From Terfezia claveryi (taxonomy: Eukaryota > Ascomycota > Pezizomycetes > Pezizales > Pezizaceae): a stretch of 64,000 nucleotides of DNA. Position 1 is the stretch's first letter. Each line of letters opens with the position of its first letter. Of this stretch, positions 53,843 through 64,000 are shown in pieces. The notes below the pieces were generated by a model. That model saw nothing but the letters and a program-made list of their open reading frames with translations, searched no databases and had not been told where the DNA came from. The stretch spans positions 186,001-250,000 of the forward strand of contig WHUX01000060.1 in assembly GCA_015179025.1 (NCBI GenBank). The letters run 5' to 3'. Made by a program: the position numbers and the translations under genes.

Positions 53843-56800
53843 ATGTCTTCAACCACCGCTGAATCGTTAGCAGGCACTGCGTCTTCTTAGTTCAAACCTC
53901 CGAAAACTACGACCCCCCTCAAAAATGAGGTTGACTATACAGCATGGGTGAAAGAGATGAGCAGGGCTCTCAGAGTAGCAGAGTTAGATGATACTATTGA
54001 TGCCACGAAGGGTGTAGCCCCTACTCCTATATCACGAGATTTTCAGAACCGCACAGATAAAGCCCTTACCACATTAATGGTTAACTGCGAACCAGAACCT
54101 CTCGCTCTAATCAGAGTGTGAGATACTGCACTTGACGCATGGACTATACTCAAGAGTCACTACGAAGGAGAACCCGTACACATATGTCGTCTCTCCTTCT
54201 GGCTATCACCAACCTCCGCTTTGATGATAGAAAGGACACTCTTACACAACATATAGTAAACTTCGAGAATAAATGGAACAACCTCCGAATGAATGTCGCA
54301 TCCACCACCCCATCCCCCGACACCTTAGCCGGCAGTATCAAGCACTTTATCAACAATGACAGGTGGAAAGCAACAATGCTTCTTTCCATACTACCTTACC
54401 ATTCTACCTATCAAAATCTCATCATGAATATCACAGGAGGAACAGCCGAACCCTCTTACGCAGATGTGGCACTCAGACTGCGAGAACTATCTGACCATAT
54501 CAAAATGAGACCTAACCGAAGTCTTCCCACCATCCCCGAACCTGCAACCGCATTTGCTACAAATCTTCCAGTTAAATGTCATTACTGTAAGAGTAAGGGA
54601 TGGCCAGAACATCACATGAAGAGAAGGATTGTAGGACAAAGAAGCGAGATATTTCAAGGTCCACATCACATATCACTCGGTCTTCCGATATTTGGGATAC
54701 ATTCTGCGACATGGCAACTACCGATAAAACCAGCTTGGATTTAACTGACTGGTTTGCGGATTCATGTTCATCAGTGCATATTACTAATAATATTGCAGAA
54801 CTGATTAATTCTTATCCGCACCATCAATTGGTAAGAACTGGAGGAGGGAACATTTATTCCACTCATAAAGGAACTGTGAAAATCGGGAAAATGACCCTTT
54901 ATGATGTTCTCTATATTCCTAACTTCCCTCGAAAGCTTATCAGTGTAGCTAAGATCTCCGCGCAAGGGGCTATACTTTCTATCGGTATCGAAAATACCAT
55001 CACCTACCAAGGCCAAATTATCCCTCTGACGGTATCTAATGGAATTTACCAACTTGCGACCGCGATACCTGGGGGATACCAATATATGACTATTATGCCT
55101 GGGCCCAAAGTTCATCTAACAGAGGAGGAAGCTATGAAGTAGCATGTTAGATATGGCCATCTCCCTTTTCCTGCGTTTAAGAAAATTACCGAAGCACCGA
55201 AGAGTCTCCACCTTTGCACACAACAATGCAATACTTGTGTTATCACCAAAATGACTCGACCAATCTCCAAGTCATATGGGATCAGAAGCAATATGGTGGG
55301 ACAAATTGTTCACTCAGATTTATGCGGCCCAATGCCTGTCGAAGATCTGTATCATCATAAATATATGATTACTCTTATCGATGACTTCTCACGATTTACA
55401 ATAACTCGAGCCATAACCTCGAAATCAGATGCTGCTCAAACTCTCCAACACATGATAGCCTATTTTTCCAGTCTTACTAGTACAAAAATCCAAGCACTTC
55501 AAACTGATTTTGGAGGAGAATTCAAATCCACAGAATTCCGCCAATGGCTCAGTAAAGAAGGAATCAGTGAGAAGTCTACAGTTCCATATCATAGTGAAAC
55601 AAACGCTGTGGCCGAGCGAACGAATCGAACAATTATGACCATGGTACACACCAATCTCAAAGGCATGCCAAATTCTACTTGGTCTTTAGCTATAGAGTAT
55701 GCTACATTCATCAAGAACCGAATTTCCCATGCCTCATTAAATGGAGATGCTCCACTACAGAAGATTAAGCAAGTGCCGGTGGATATTCAGAAGGAAAGAG
55801 AACGTTTCAGACCTTTTGGAGAAATTGTATACTGCCATACATATGAAGACGGTAAGCTTGCGGATAGAGCAGTGGAAGCAAAAGTAGTAGGATTCACATC
55901 TACTCATGGCATCTATAAAGTTATCCTGCCTTCAAGAAGAGTGACTATAGCAAAGAATCCAATCTCCAAGCAAATCTATCTAAACCAGGCTACTCAGGCT
56001 CAGTTATACATACCTCTGCCTGTAACGCCCGCGGAGCCTGCAATATTCGTGCCACCTGCAACATCCCCGCCGCCTGCAACATCCGTGCCGCTGTCTGCAA
56101 CATCCATATCACCCACAACATCCATGCTGCCTGCAATATCTATGCCGCCTGCAACATCTGTATCTACCATATCCCCCCAAGCTATCGAAGGTCCAAGTCT
56201 AAGAAGATCTACTCGAAGAACAGCTGGAAAACCTCTGGTTCGCTTAGATGAAGATCCTGCTTATCGTAATGCGGAGTGCCATTTGACAATACAAGAAGCC
56301 CTCGATTCTCCAAATAAGCAGAAGTGGCAAGAAGCAATTCAAAGGGAATTAGACCTCTTGAATAAGTATGAGGTCTATGAGTGGGTTGACGAAGTTCCCA
56401 AAGGAGCAAAAGTAATCGACACCAAGTGGATCCTTAGAGAAAAGAGTGATAAAGATCCTTTGAACCCAAAACGCTTTAAAGCTCGCTTGACTGTACGTGG
56501 TTTTCTACAAAGACCCGGAGTTGACTTCGATTCTCATGGCACATATACACTAGTATGCCGAGAAGAAACCTGGCGTATCGTAATCTGTCTCGGACTAAAG
56601 AAAAAACTTATCATGCGTCAGTACGATATTGAGGGAGCTTTTCTCAATGGACCAATTCAAGAAATTATGTACATTGTCGATAAGCAGGCTACTGGAGATA
56701 AGGCATGGTTGTTAAAAAAGTCACTATATGGTACGAAACAAGGAGCACACAATTGGAATAAAGTTATAGACAATATTCTGAAAGGACTAGGGTTTATACA

Positions 56801-57863
56801 GTGTAAAGATGACCTTGGCTTATACTATCGGGTTATTGGAGATGACTTAATTGTTATACATGTCGATGATCTCCTTTGTGGCTTTTCTGATGAATTGGTA
56901 GTACAAGAATGGGAAGAGGCTATGAGTAAATTCTTTACACTGGAAGAGCGAGGACTTCCTAAGCGGTATCTGGGAATAACGTTTGAATGGAAAGATGGCG
57001 AGGTACTGGTGACTGGGTTAGATCACATAGAAAAATTAGCTCTGGATGTTGGAATCTCCTGGACTTCGAAATCTCCCTATCTTGATGAAGGTCTTAAGGA
57101 AAAGGAACAAGTATACGAGAAGAGTGATATCAAAGAGTTCCAAGTCCTCACCGGAAGATTACTCTACATTGCCAGAATGTGGCATCCCGATATCCGTTAC
57201 GCAGTACAATGCCTCTCCATTGTTACTTCCAAACCAACAACTCACGATGTCAAGAAGGCGCACAAAGTCATATCATACCTTCTAGGAAGTAAGGCTCTTG
57301 GAGTGCAACTGAGAGGAGAAGACATGACTAATATCGATATCTATACCGATGCGGGAGAGGAAGTACTTGAATCAAAAGCGACCTCTGGTATTCTCATCAT
57401 GGCTGGGGAATCTCCGGTAGGATGGACATCAAGAAAACAGGATGTGACAACTTTGTCATCTACAGAGGCTGAGTATATCGCAATGGGAGCAGGTGCGTAG
57501 GATGCTTTATGGATTCAAAAGATATTAGAATTCTGCAATGTCAAGACTACAATCAGGCTCTGGACAGACAGTATGGGAGGATCGAGCCTATCTTATAACC
57601 CCGATTTCCACAAGCGAACGAAGCATATTCAGTGAAGACATCACTTTGTCCGAGAGTGTGTTGAGGAGAGACTCTTGAGCGTGCATTGGGTGCCTGGTGA
57701 AGACAACCCGGCAGATGTGCTGACGAAGTGTATAACAGGCCAAAAGTTCAAATACCTGATCTCCAAGGTGGGCATTAGAGCACAGCTGGCAGAATTAAGG
57801 GAGGATATTGAATGTAGTAATCCGTGCCAGCCATTGTTGGGGCAAACGCAGACGCAGGATTGA
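53843..57863 (+). pseudogene. gag-pol of copia element
   Basis: From ATG 53843 (MSSTTAESLAG) the gag frame has TAG at 53888 and TGA at 54119. It shifts frame near 54190 and again near 54610, within the zinc knuckle (CHYCKSKGWPEHH...). The next frame holds a protease (WFADSCSSVH, about 54751) and a GAG-pre-integrase stretch broken by TAG 55140, probably from the Trp before HVRYGHL. It continues with the integrase core (HSDLCGPMP, LIDDFSRF, QTDFGGEF, AVAERTNR), RT (YDIEGAFLNG; HVDDLLCGF, about 56862) and RNase H (YTDAGEE; STEAEYIAM). Stops at 57498 (TAG) and 57633 (TGA) precede the end at 57863 inside the 3' LTR. It is not functional as it stands. Confidence 0.85.
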
Positions 57864-58058
57864 GCATGGGATGTTATTGTCGGGATGTTACAGTCGATCA
57901 GTTTAGAGTGTGGTCAAACCGTTGCGGATGACATTCTGTACATAAGGCCCCTGTCCCCTGTCTCTCTCTCTCTTCTTTCTTACTTCTTTCTATAGAGATT
58001 CATAGCTTAATATACGGTATCTTACTCTATATTCGGAGCTTCATCACATAATCTTTCA
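57806..58058 (+). repeat. 3' LTR of copia element
   Basis: 253 bp, partner of 53557-53809, with only a few differences (for example GTTTAGAGTG for GTTTAGGGTG). Confidence 0.9.
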
Positions 58059-58296
58059 GATTGGGTGTTAGGGGTTTAAGGGTTCGTATTATTTGGAGAT
58101 AGCTGGGGGTTTATTTTTGTTATAAAAGGGTTTAATTTATATAAGGTGTTTTGCACTACCACTTTGGGGCTAGTCTCTATGAATCTCACTATTGCATAAT
58201 TATCTACCTAGGCTGATTACGAGGCCTAAAAATAAAATAAAAAATAAAAAAATGACGTGGCCTATTGATGCATACAAGTCAGCAGCGCACCCTTAG

Positions 58297-58304
58297 TATA
58301 AAAA
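58297..58304 (+). promoter_or_regulatory. TATA box of small secreted protein gene
   Basis: TATAAAAA lies 99 bp upstream of the ATG at 58396, with a CT-rich stretch between them. Confidence 0.55.
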
Positions 58305-58395
58305 CCCCAACTTTCTCTGTTGACCTACTCACTTTCAAGATCAGCTTTTCACGTCTCACTAACCCTTAATATACCCTCACTGAATTACAAAGATA

Positions 58396-58645
58396 ATGAA
58401 ACCCCAAACTATTACCACCACATCCATCATCTTCTTCTTCCTCGCAGCATCCTCCTCTCTTGCTGCACCTGCAGCTAGGTTGGAAACGCGTATGAAGGTT
58501 AATTCGGAGGAGCCACAGGGAGCAAGGGTAAACGGGGTAAGTTTCATAATAGAAAGATTTACTTAAATAACTAAGATTTTCTGAAAAAAAAAAAAATTAG
58601 ATTGATGATACTGGTAGCGGTTCCCCCGCTGTAAATAGGGGATGA
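58396..58645 (+). CDS. Small secreted protein, 61 residues
   Basis: Exon 1 (58396-58536) and exon 2 (58601-58645) are separated by a 64-bp intron (GTAAGT...AACTAAG...ATTAG). The product starts with a clear signal peptide: a short polar start, then SIIFFFLAASSSLAA with cleavage expected after LAA or APA. About 38 mature residues follow, polar, without Cys (ARLETRMKVNSEEPQ...). Family unknown. It lies directly downstream of the copia element and has its own TATA box. Small secreted proteins of this size are common in plant-associated fungi, but nothing in the sequence shows a role. Because the protein is short, the gene call rests mainly on signal peptide, intron and promoter together. Confidence 0.55.
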
Positions 58646-60158
58646 TGCCAATGCTTAACCGCGCCGCCACCCCCCCCAAAAAAAAACCCACCTCCAACCT
58701 CCGTGATGGGATTATCAGCTGCATTTGCTTGTAAGTTTAATCTTCCCTAGCTGAGCATATACATATTAATTCTTTCGTTTTCCGTTCCTTAGTCGACGAT
58801 ATAGTTAGTGAGATTTAGGGGCATAGGGGTAGGAACATGCGCCAATTGGCATGGATTTGGATATGGGTGGATGTTTATGTCATAATACAGCAATTGAATT
58901 TATAAAAAATATGAAAATAAAAAAAAAATACCTCACATGATTGGGGAATTATTTTTTCCTGTATTCAGAGCGAATATTCCTCTCGCTCGTTCAAATATCT
59001 GTTATCTTTTGGCCAAGGTATACCCCTTTTTCTTAAGAAAAGTTGAAGGTTGCAGACTTTTTGCAATCACATAGGAGAGCGACGAAGCACACAGCTTGGT
59101 TCCATAGATTTTTATAAAAAAAAAAAATTTTTTTTCCAACGTGTAGTCATCAGGTTTCGTCTGACTTCTTAACATCGTTGTAATGTGTAGGATCGAGAGG
59201 TGTGTTACCCCCCAAACATAACAATGGTCCTCAACTTTGTGGTCTTCAAAATACCTGGCTGGACAGGCTTCTTTTTTGCTTCCGGGCAAAATAGGATCTG
59301 GTGTAGCTCTAGGATCTGAGGGTAACAGAAGGGTACTATCTTATGCAATAAGGGAAGGTTATGTGGGTATTTTGGGGATACAGTAATACTTCAGAACTTT
59401 GACTTGAAGAAGTTTCCCCTAACCTAGTGCCGTGCTGCTTTTTTTTTTGAAAAAAAAAATCTAAGCTATGGCCTTGGACCGACTGGCTCTGTAGTGACTA
59501 ATTTGGTGGAGGGGTTTGTGAAGAACCGCATCGTCTGCCGAAATCCAGTGATACATATTTCGAGGCTCAGAATGATATCGATATTGAGGTGGTACCAACA
59601 CTGCTGGAGTGAGGAAGGCCATTGCTTGTCCGCTGAGGAACTACCGATAGTTCAGCCGGCGCAAGCCCTACTATTGATTGAGAGCTCTGCAGTGGGGCAC
59701 CAGGGGCGGTGCTGCTTGTTAAGGGGAGGCACCTGGAGTTTAAAGACCGCTGGTTCTTCTGATATGAGATGAGGGCCCCAACTTCAACAATATATGCTAT
59801 CTGCTGGAACTATGCAGCCAAAACAAAGAGAGTCAATAGTTTAAATCTGTGAGCATTACTTAGGCACCACAATAAATCTGCCAAATAAAAATACAAGAGT
59901 GGACCCAATCCCAACCTGCGCCAAAAAAGCCACATCACCTATTATGTAAAAAAACAAAGCAAAAAAGCTAGAAGGCTATCTATCATCCACAACAAGCTCG
60001 AACCCCAACCCAAACCGGTATAAAAAACTTTCCTCCTAGTACTATTGTTATATCATACCTGCCCATTTCCCTACCCGCTCATTCCTCATCTAATATCCTA
60101 CTCGCCAATTTCCCAAACCATGGCACCTCACACCTATCTAGCGTATCCGCTGTATCCA
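58646..60158. other. Non-coding stretch with homopolymer runs
   Basis: I see no gene. Many A and T runs (58676, 58918, 59117-59137, 59440) and short non-conserved frames. The end of this stretch would hold the 3' UTR of the minus-strand gene at 60159. Confidence 0.45.
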
Positions 60159-60845
60159 TCAAATTAGCCGCCATGCCCACCCAACCGTCCCTAGGAGTGC
60201 GGAGGGGCCCAACTCACCATCCCTATACGCCCTCCAACTCAACCACCCCATCAATCCCACATCCACGCCCAACAACCCCCAACTCAACCACCTCGAAAAG
60301 CTCACAATAAAATGCAGCATAACCAACGCCGAAAAGAGTAGTGCTCCCTGCCACGCATGAAACCGCACATAATCGCTTTTATACTCTAGGATGAGGAGGA
60401 GGACGGCGCCCGTGGGAGGGAGTAGGAGGTATGCTAGCATTGCTTCGTAATCGAGCCTAACCTCACTCAATTTTTGTCAGATTATATCTCTATTTATGTT
60501 GCATTAAGGGAGCCCGAACCGGAGGGGTAGACTTGTCTCAAACTGCTCCACCACGTCCCTCGCGCTGCCGAATCCCCCCAAGTTGACTCTGAACCCGGAA
60601 GATTCTGTACCTCCAGGGGTATATCCCCCTCCCAAGGGGGATGTTCGCCCGGGGATTCCCCATGGGGGTGAAGAGGGCGGTGGGGGTGAGGTGGAGGAGG
60701 GCATGGGTGAGTAGGGGCGTGTAGTTGGAGGGGAGGTGTATGCGGAGCTGGGCTTGAAGTAGGAGGGGGTGGACGGAGGCCGTGTGAGGGTTAGAGACTT
60801 CCGGGTGGTTTCGGGGGGGGAGGACTGGTAGGGAGCGAAATCCAT
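60159..60845 (-). CDS. DUF4870/UPF0132-type small membrane protein
   Basis: Two exons on the minus strand (60845-60520 and 60456-60159) with a 63-bp intron (GTTCGG...GGTTAG) encode about 207 residues. The N-terminal 100 residues are Pro/Ser/Thr-rich (MDFAPYQSSPPETTRKSLTL). After the junction (SLPLR/LDYEAMLAYLLLPPTG) come three predicted membrane spans: AYLLLPPTGAVLLLIL, VRFHAWQGALLFSALVML and LSWGLLGVDVGLMGWLSW. The segment YKSDYVRFHAWQGALLF is the signature of the DUF4870/UPF0132 family, whose function is not established. Splicing is supported because the frame without it stops at once and loses the family motif. Confidence 0.85.
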
Positions 60846-63783
60846 AGTGGGGGAGGGTTGGGATTAATGTGATGCTAGTAGGAGGTATAGGAGATGCTTG
60901 TCGCTTTTCCTCCGCAGCCGTTGACCCTGCAGTGGATGCTCAGCTGGTGAATTTACTAGATATGCCGACTTGAATGAGTCCTGCTCGTTTGTCGAGAGTA
61001 ATAGAAGCCGTCCGCCGCGTGCCACGAACTCCCCAGTAAGATTTCACTACCTGTTTTGTTATGTCCTATATCTATATCTCAGCTTATCATGAACCCACCT
61101 ATGCAAACCCAATGCACCACACAGACGCATAGGAATAATAAAGATATGCGGTGGTGACAAGTGATCATGAGTGGTGTACTGTACTGTACGGCAAAGAGCT
61201 TTCCCCGCCAACAAATCAAGCTACAATATAGGTCCAGTATGCAGGGCACGCTTGTGGGTGGCTTGGCGTGGGGTTTGTGAAGGCAAGCGAGTTCAGGGTA
61301 AGCTGTATTCAAAAGCTCTTTTTTCCTTCAGGCCCCCTCCTGATATTTCGTGAATAAGAACTAATGCTTGAACACATGAGAATGTCGGTGTTCTTAGAGG
61401 TAAGCTGTTTGCAGCTATAGAAAAGAAAGTATATATTTCTGATGAACAATACAATGCACCATACATCTTGCCGACCTAGGTGTTCTGCTTACTACCGGCC
61501 TAAGTGCCGGCACTCCCTAGCATGAGTACCAAACCACATTCCAAGTAGTTTTTGCCATTTCTTTGCTTATTGACTTGAAGGCGGGTTTCTTCGTTGTGAT
61601 TCAACGTCGTTGTCGTGTATCTTCCAGGTAGGGTTCCTGTAGCAGCTGTCTGGCTCGGAGGGCTAAGTCTCGTTTGGGGGCAGCAAATGGGTTCGTTGCT
61701 GATGGATTCGAAGTTCTTCGTCTCAAAGAACTCGCATGGATAAAGATTCCGGGCTTCGTATCCATCACTTCACGTCGCAGCTCTGCTCTTATTCGATGGC
61801 TCAGTATGGCGTTAATTCGAGCGAAATAGATTGCTTTGTTCGACCAGACCAGCTGCGCGTAGATTTGGACTGGGTTTTGGAGTTGAGGACAGATTTGCTT
61901 TTCTTGGTTGAGTTTCTTTGACTGTAATTATCTGAGCTGGCGAGCGATATCCGCCGCTGCCATATTCTGTATGTTGGACATTTCCGCAGTGGCGTTGTCC
62001 ATTTCAGTTGCTGCATTTCTCAGCCCGTTCGCTGTGTTGTCATAGACTCTCAAGGTCGTGAATAGAGCAGACTCAAGGTAGTGGCGTAGAGTAGACTCTT
62101 GAGGTGGTGTCGATACCAGTGGTCCTCACGGGGCCTGATTGCAAGGAAATGTGCGATCCGATATGTCCTGTGGACTGGGCAATCAGGCATATTCTGTGGG
62201 GACATGTCCCCTACGGAGAGATACCACTAATTCCAAGGTTTTTCCCGGTCGAGAGAAGAGGCGGATGTCGCCGCATTATTCGATAGCTCTTGGTTGGAGA
62301 CGGTAGGTTGACTTTGGTGCTATTTAGCAGAACACCAGGTTCATAACCTGTGTAATATGATAAGCAGAAAATGGAGACCCGGTTTATGGATATCCCGCCG
62401 CCTATATATCAGGAAAACTACACGCCGGGGCTCAACCGTACCACTTTCCTCCCAACGGTGCAGTTAGAGGGGCTATGGGAGGAGGTTTTACCATTGTAGA
62501 GCATGTGCAGAGCTGTTCAACATTAATATACTTTTGTATACGTAGGTGATTGAAATTAAAGGAGATACACTACTCTCAATCGTTTTTAATGGCATTCTTC
62601 TCCCAGGAAGTAAAAAGGAAGCCGCAGATGTACGTTCTACCCCATACCTCAATAAATATATACTAACTAGGGAAAAGAGTACTCGCACTTAGACGGAGTA
62701 TCTCGAGTTCCTTGTAATTGAGCCTTGGTTGCGGCTTTCCTCTTCCAGGGGTGAATATCGATACCATGACTGGGTGTTTCTGAACCGTTCATGAAGTATA
62801 TCTATACTTATTCCCGTCCTTGTGTATACTATGGTATCCTGGAACTCGAATGCTGGAAGTCGACATCTAGATATTGCTGCTAAGAATGGGGAATCAGAAG
62901 AACGGAGGATTAAGCAAGAAGCACAAAAGTGGGAAGAGGAACTGAATGTGAAAATTGAACGGAGAGTTGGAGGTACTGAGTGACTCAACCTAAACTTTCA
63001 ACAAAATTTCCGGGGCTGGGGTTAGAACAGGAGAAGAAGGAAGAGATCTCTATACCAGAAGGACGAATTATGCATCAGCCGTTGGGAGGGATGCTGGGGA
63101 AGTTACGTGAGGCAATTCACTGCTGATGGGAGCTGAATCTACGAAGGATTGCGTACCCTGCTGAGAGGAGAGTATTGTTAGTAATCTTGATGAAGCTTCT
63201 TGGTGGGGTATATTCCTGAAATTCCTAAAGATCTTAATTGAATTTTGAACTGGCTCAAACTGGGAGCTACTGAATGTCATTTCACTAGTTAGTTTCCTGG
63301 GGAGGATGTTTCGTAACACTGGGAGGTAGTAGTCTGGTTGGCTAGAGAGGTAGGAGGTAGATGTATGTATCATAGCTTAAGTACATCATAAGTCCGAAAA
63401 ACGGCATATACACATGATGCAAGCATAGAAATCTAAGCCGATCCAATGCCGTTATTGATCAATCGAAAAGCCATTGTGGTGCCCTTGTTAACAAACAGCC
63501 ATCTGTAAACCGAGAGTTCCGCACGACTAATCCAAAGGGCCGTTCCATATATGGGCTCCTCATAGATTGGTACTTTGCAGATTTCCCAGGTTACTAGATA
63601 TCTGGTAAGGGGGAAGATTTATGTAATTGAAATTCGATACGTAGCAATCTAATCTCAAGTTACCCTGAACTTGAAATCCCAGTCCATACATGCAGATCAC
63701 CTACAGATAAGATAAGATAAGACTCTGTGCACTTTGAACCCACCGCACACTCATTCTTTACCTATCCACAGTTCATATTCACA
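60846..63783. other. Unassigned stretch
   Basis: No gene I can support. Weak hints are a possible exon at 62547-62630 (VIEIKGDTLLSIVFNGILLPGS preceded by TACGTAG) and a Glu/Lys-rich stretch ending at 62983 (SEERRIKQEAQKWEEELNV). Neither joins into a model. An ultra-short insertion lies at 63330. Confidence 0.35.
63321..63353 (+). repeat. Ultra-short insertion, 15 bp, 8/9 TSD
   Basis: GGGAGGTAG (63321-63329) and GAGAGGTAG (63345-63353) flank TAGTCTGGTTGGCTA (63330-63344). Confidence 0.75.
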
Positions 63784-64000
63784 ATGCCCGGCCCCCACGG
63801 CGGTCTTCGGGAACCGTACGGGAATATTAATGACGCAGATGGGCGAGATGAGCCGGCGAAATCGTGGCGGGGCGGGGGAGGGGGCCCCGTGGAGATGCCT
63901 TTGGGTACGAATGAGAGGAGGCAGAGTTGGAGGGGGAGGGGTTGGGTGCGACGATCTAGAAGGGCCGGAGGGGGTTCTATTGAATTGGATAATTGGGGCC
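63784..64000 (+). CDS. 5' part of an unidentified gene (runs off the window)
   Basis: The ATG at 63784 has a good context (TTCACAATGCCC) after a pyrimidine-rich leader. The frame (MPGPHGGLREPYGNINDADG...) stays open to the window edge, 72 codons. It is Gly/Arg-rich with basic WRGRGWVRRSRRAG near the end. This start resembles fungal membrane or RNA-binding proteins with disordered N termini, but too little is present to assign a family. Confidence 0.5.
   Translation, partial: MPGPHGGLREPYGNINDADGRDEPAKSWRGGGGGPVEMPLGTNERRQSWRGRGWVRRSRRAGGGSIELDNWG

Larger units (their letters stand above)
53557..58058 (+). mobile_element. Ty1/copia retrotransposon (degraded)
   Basis: The 253-bp LTRs (53557-53809, 57806-58058) run TGTTGAATG...ATCTTTCA, with the 3' copy starting TA instead of TG. 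They are flanked by GATTG at 53552-53556 and 58059-58063. The primer-binding site TGGTAGCAAC (53810) follows the 5' LTR directly, as expected for priming by a tRNA ending CTACCA (initiator Met type). The domain order protease, integrase, RT, RNase H marks copia. The frame carries two indels and at least five stops. Confidence 0.93.

Overview
The window looks like nuclear DNA of a filamentous ascomycete (Pezizomycotina). The supported host genes have short GT-AG introns of about 50-90 bp with CTAAC-like branch sites. They include recognisable fungal orthologues (NDC80, an AIM41/YqeY-type protein, seipin, a UPF0132/DUF4870 membrane protein). They sit among Ty3/gypsy chromoviruses and a Ty1/copia element. 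A repeat-rich Pezizales-type genome would fit, but I cannot fix the genus from sequence alone.

Layout. 1-8.1 kb: gene-poor DNA with one damaged member of a three-copy gene family (5528-6867). 8.1-10.4 kb: a terminal-inverted-repeat element carrying a 24-bp minisatellite, then a small foldback element. 10.4-28.3 kb: an LTR retrotransposon (618-bp LTRs, TSD AAAAT). A younger chromovirus (11943-18555, 611-bp LTRs, TSD ATCAG) sits in its leader, and a 1.56-kb non-coding LTR element (20064-21626) sits in its gag. 29.0-35.3 kb: a further gypsy chromovirus (TSD TATAG) inside AT-rich DNA and full of C-to-T type stop codons. 36.4-41.3 kb: the two intact members of the gene family. 42.1-43.0 kb: DNA-transposon debris. 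44.5-51.4 kb: the conserved gene block NDC80, an unassigned reading frame, AIM41 and seipin. 52.8-58.1 kb: a broken nuclease-like gene followed 11 bp later by a degraded copia element (TSD GATTG). 58.4-64 kb: a small secreted protein gene, a DUF4870 gene and the start of a gene that runs off the window.

The most unusual signal is a family of ultra-short insertions scattered through the host DNA. At least nineteen sites carry a 9-41 bp sequence ending in TAGTCTGG(TTGGCAC), or its reverse complement. In seven of them the insert is flanked by a perfect 9-bp direct repeat, and in six by an 8-of-9 repeat. One copy is inserted in frame inside a coding sequence, one is inserted inside another, and one locus holds the 9-bp repeat three times. 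One end of the insert is constant and the other is variable. I know of no described element class that matches this combination.

The second item of interest is the three-copy gene family at 5.5, 36.4 and 40.1 kb. It encodes about 400-residue proteins with a basic N terminus and a C-terminal domain. The acidic-residue spacing of that domain matches a PIN nuclease fold of the VapC type.
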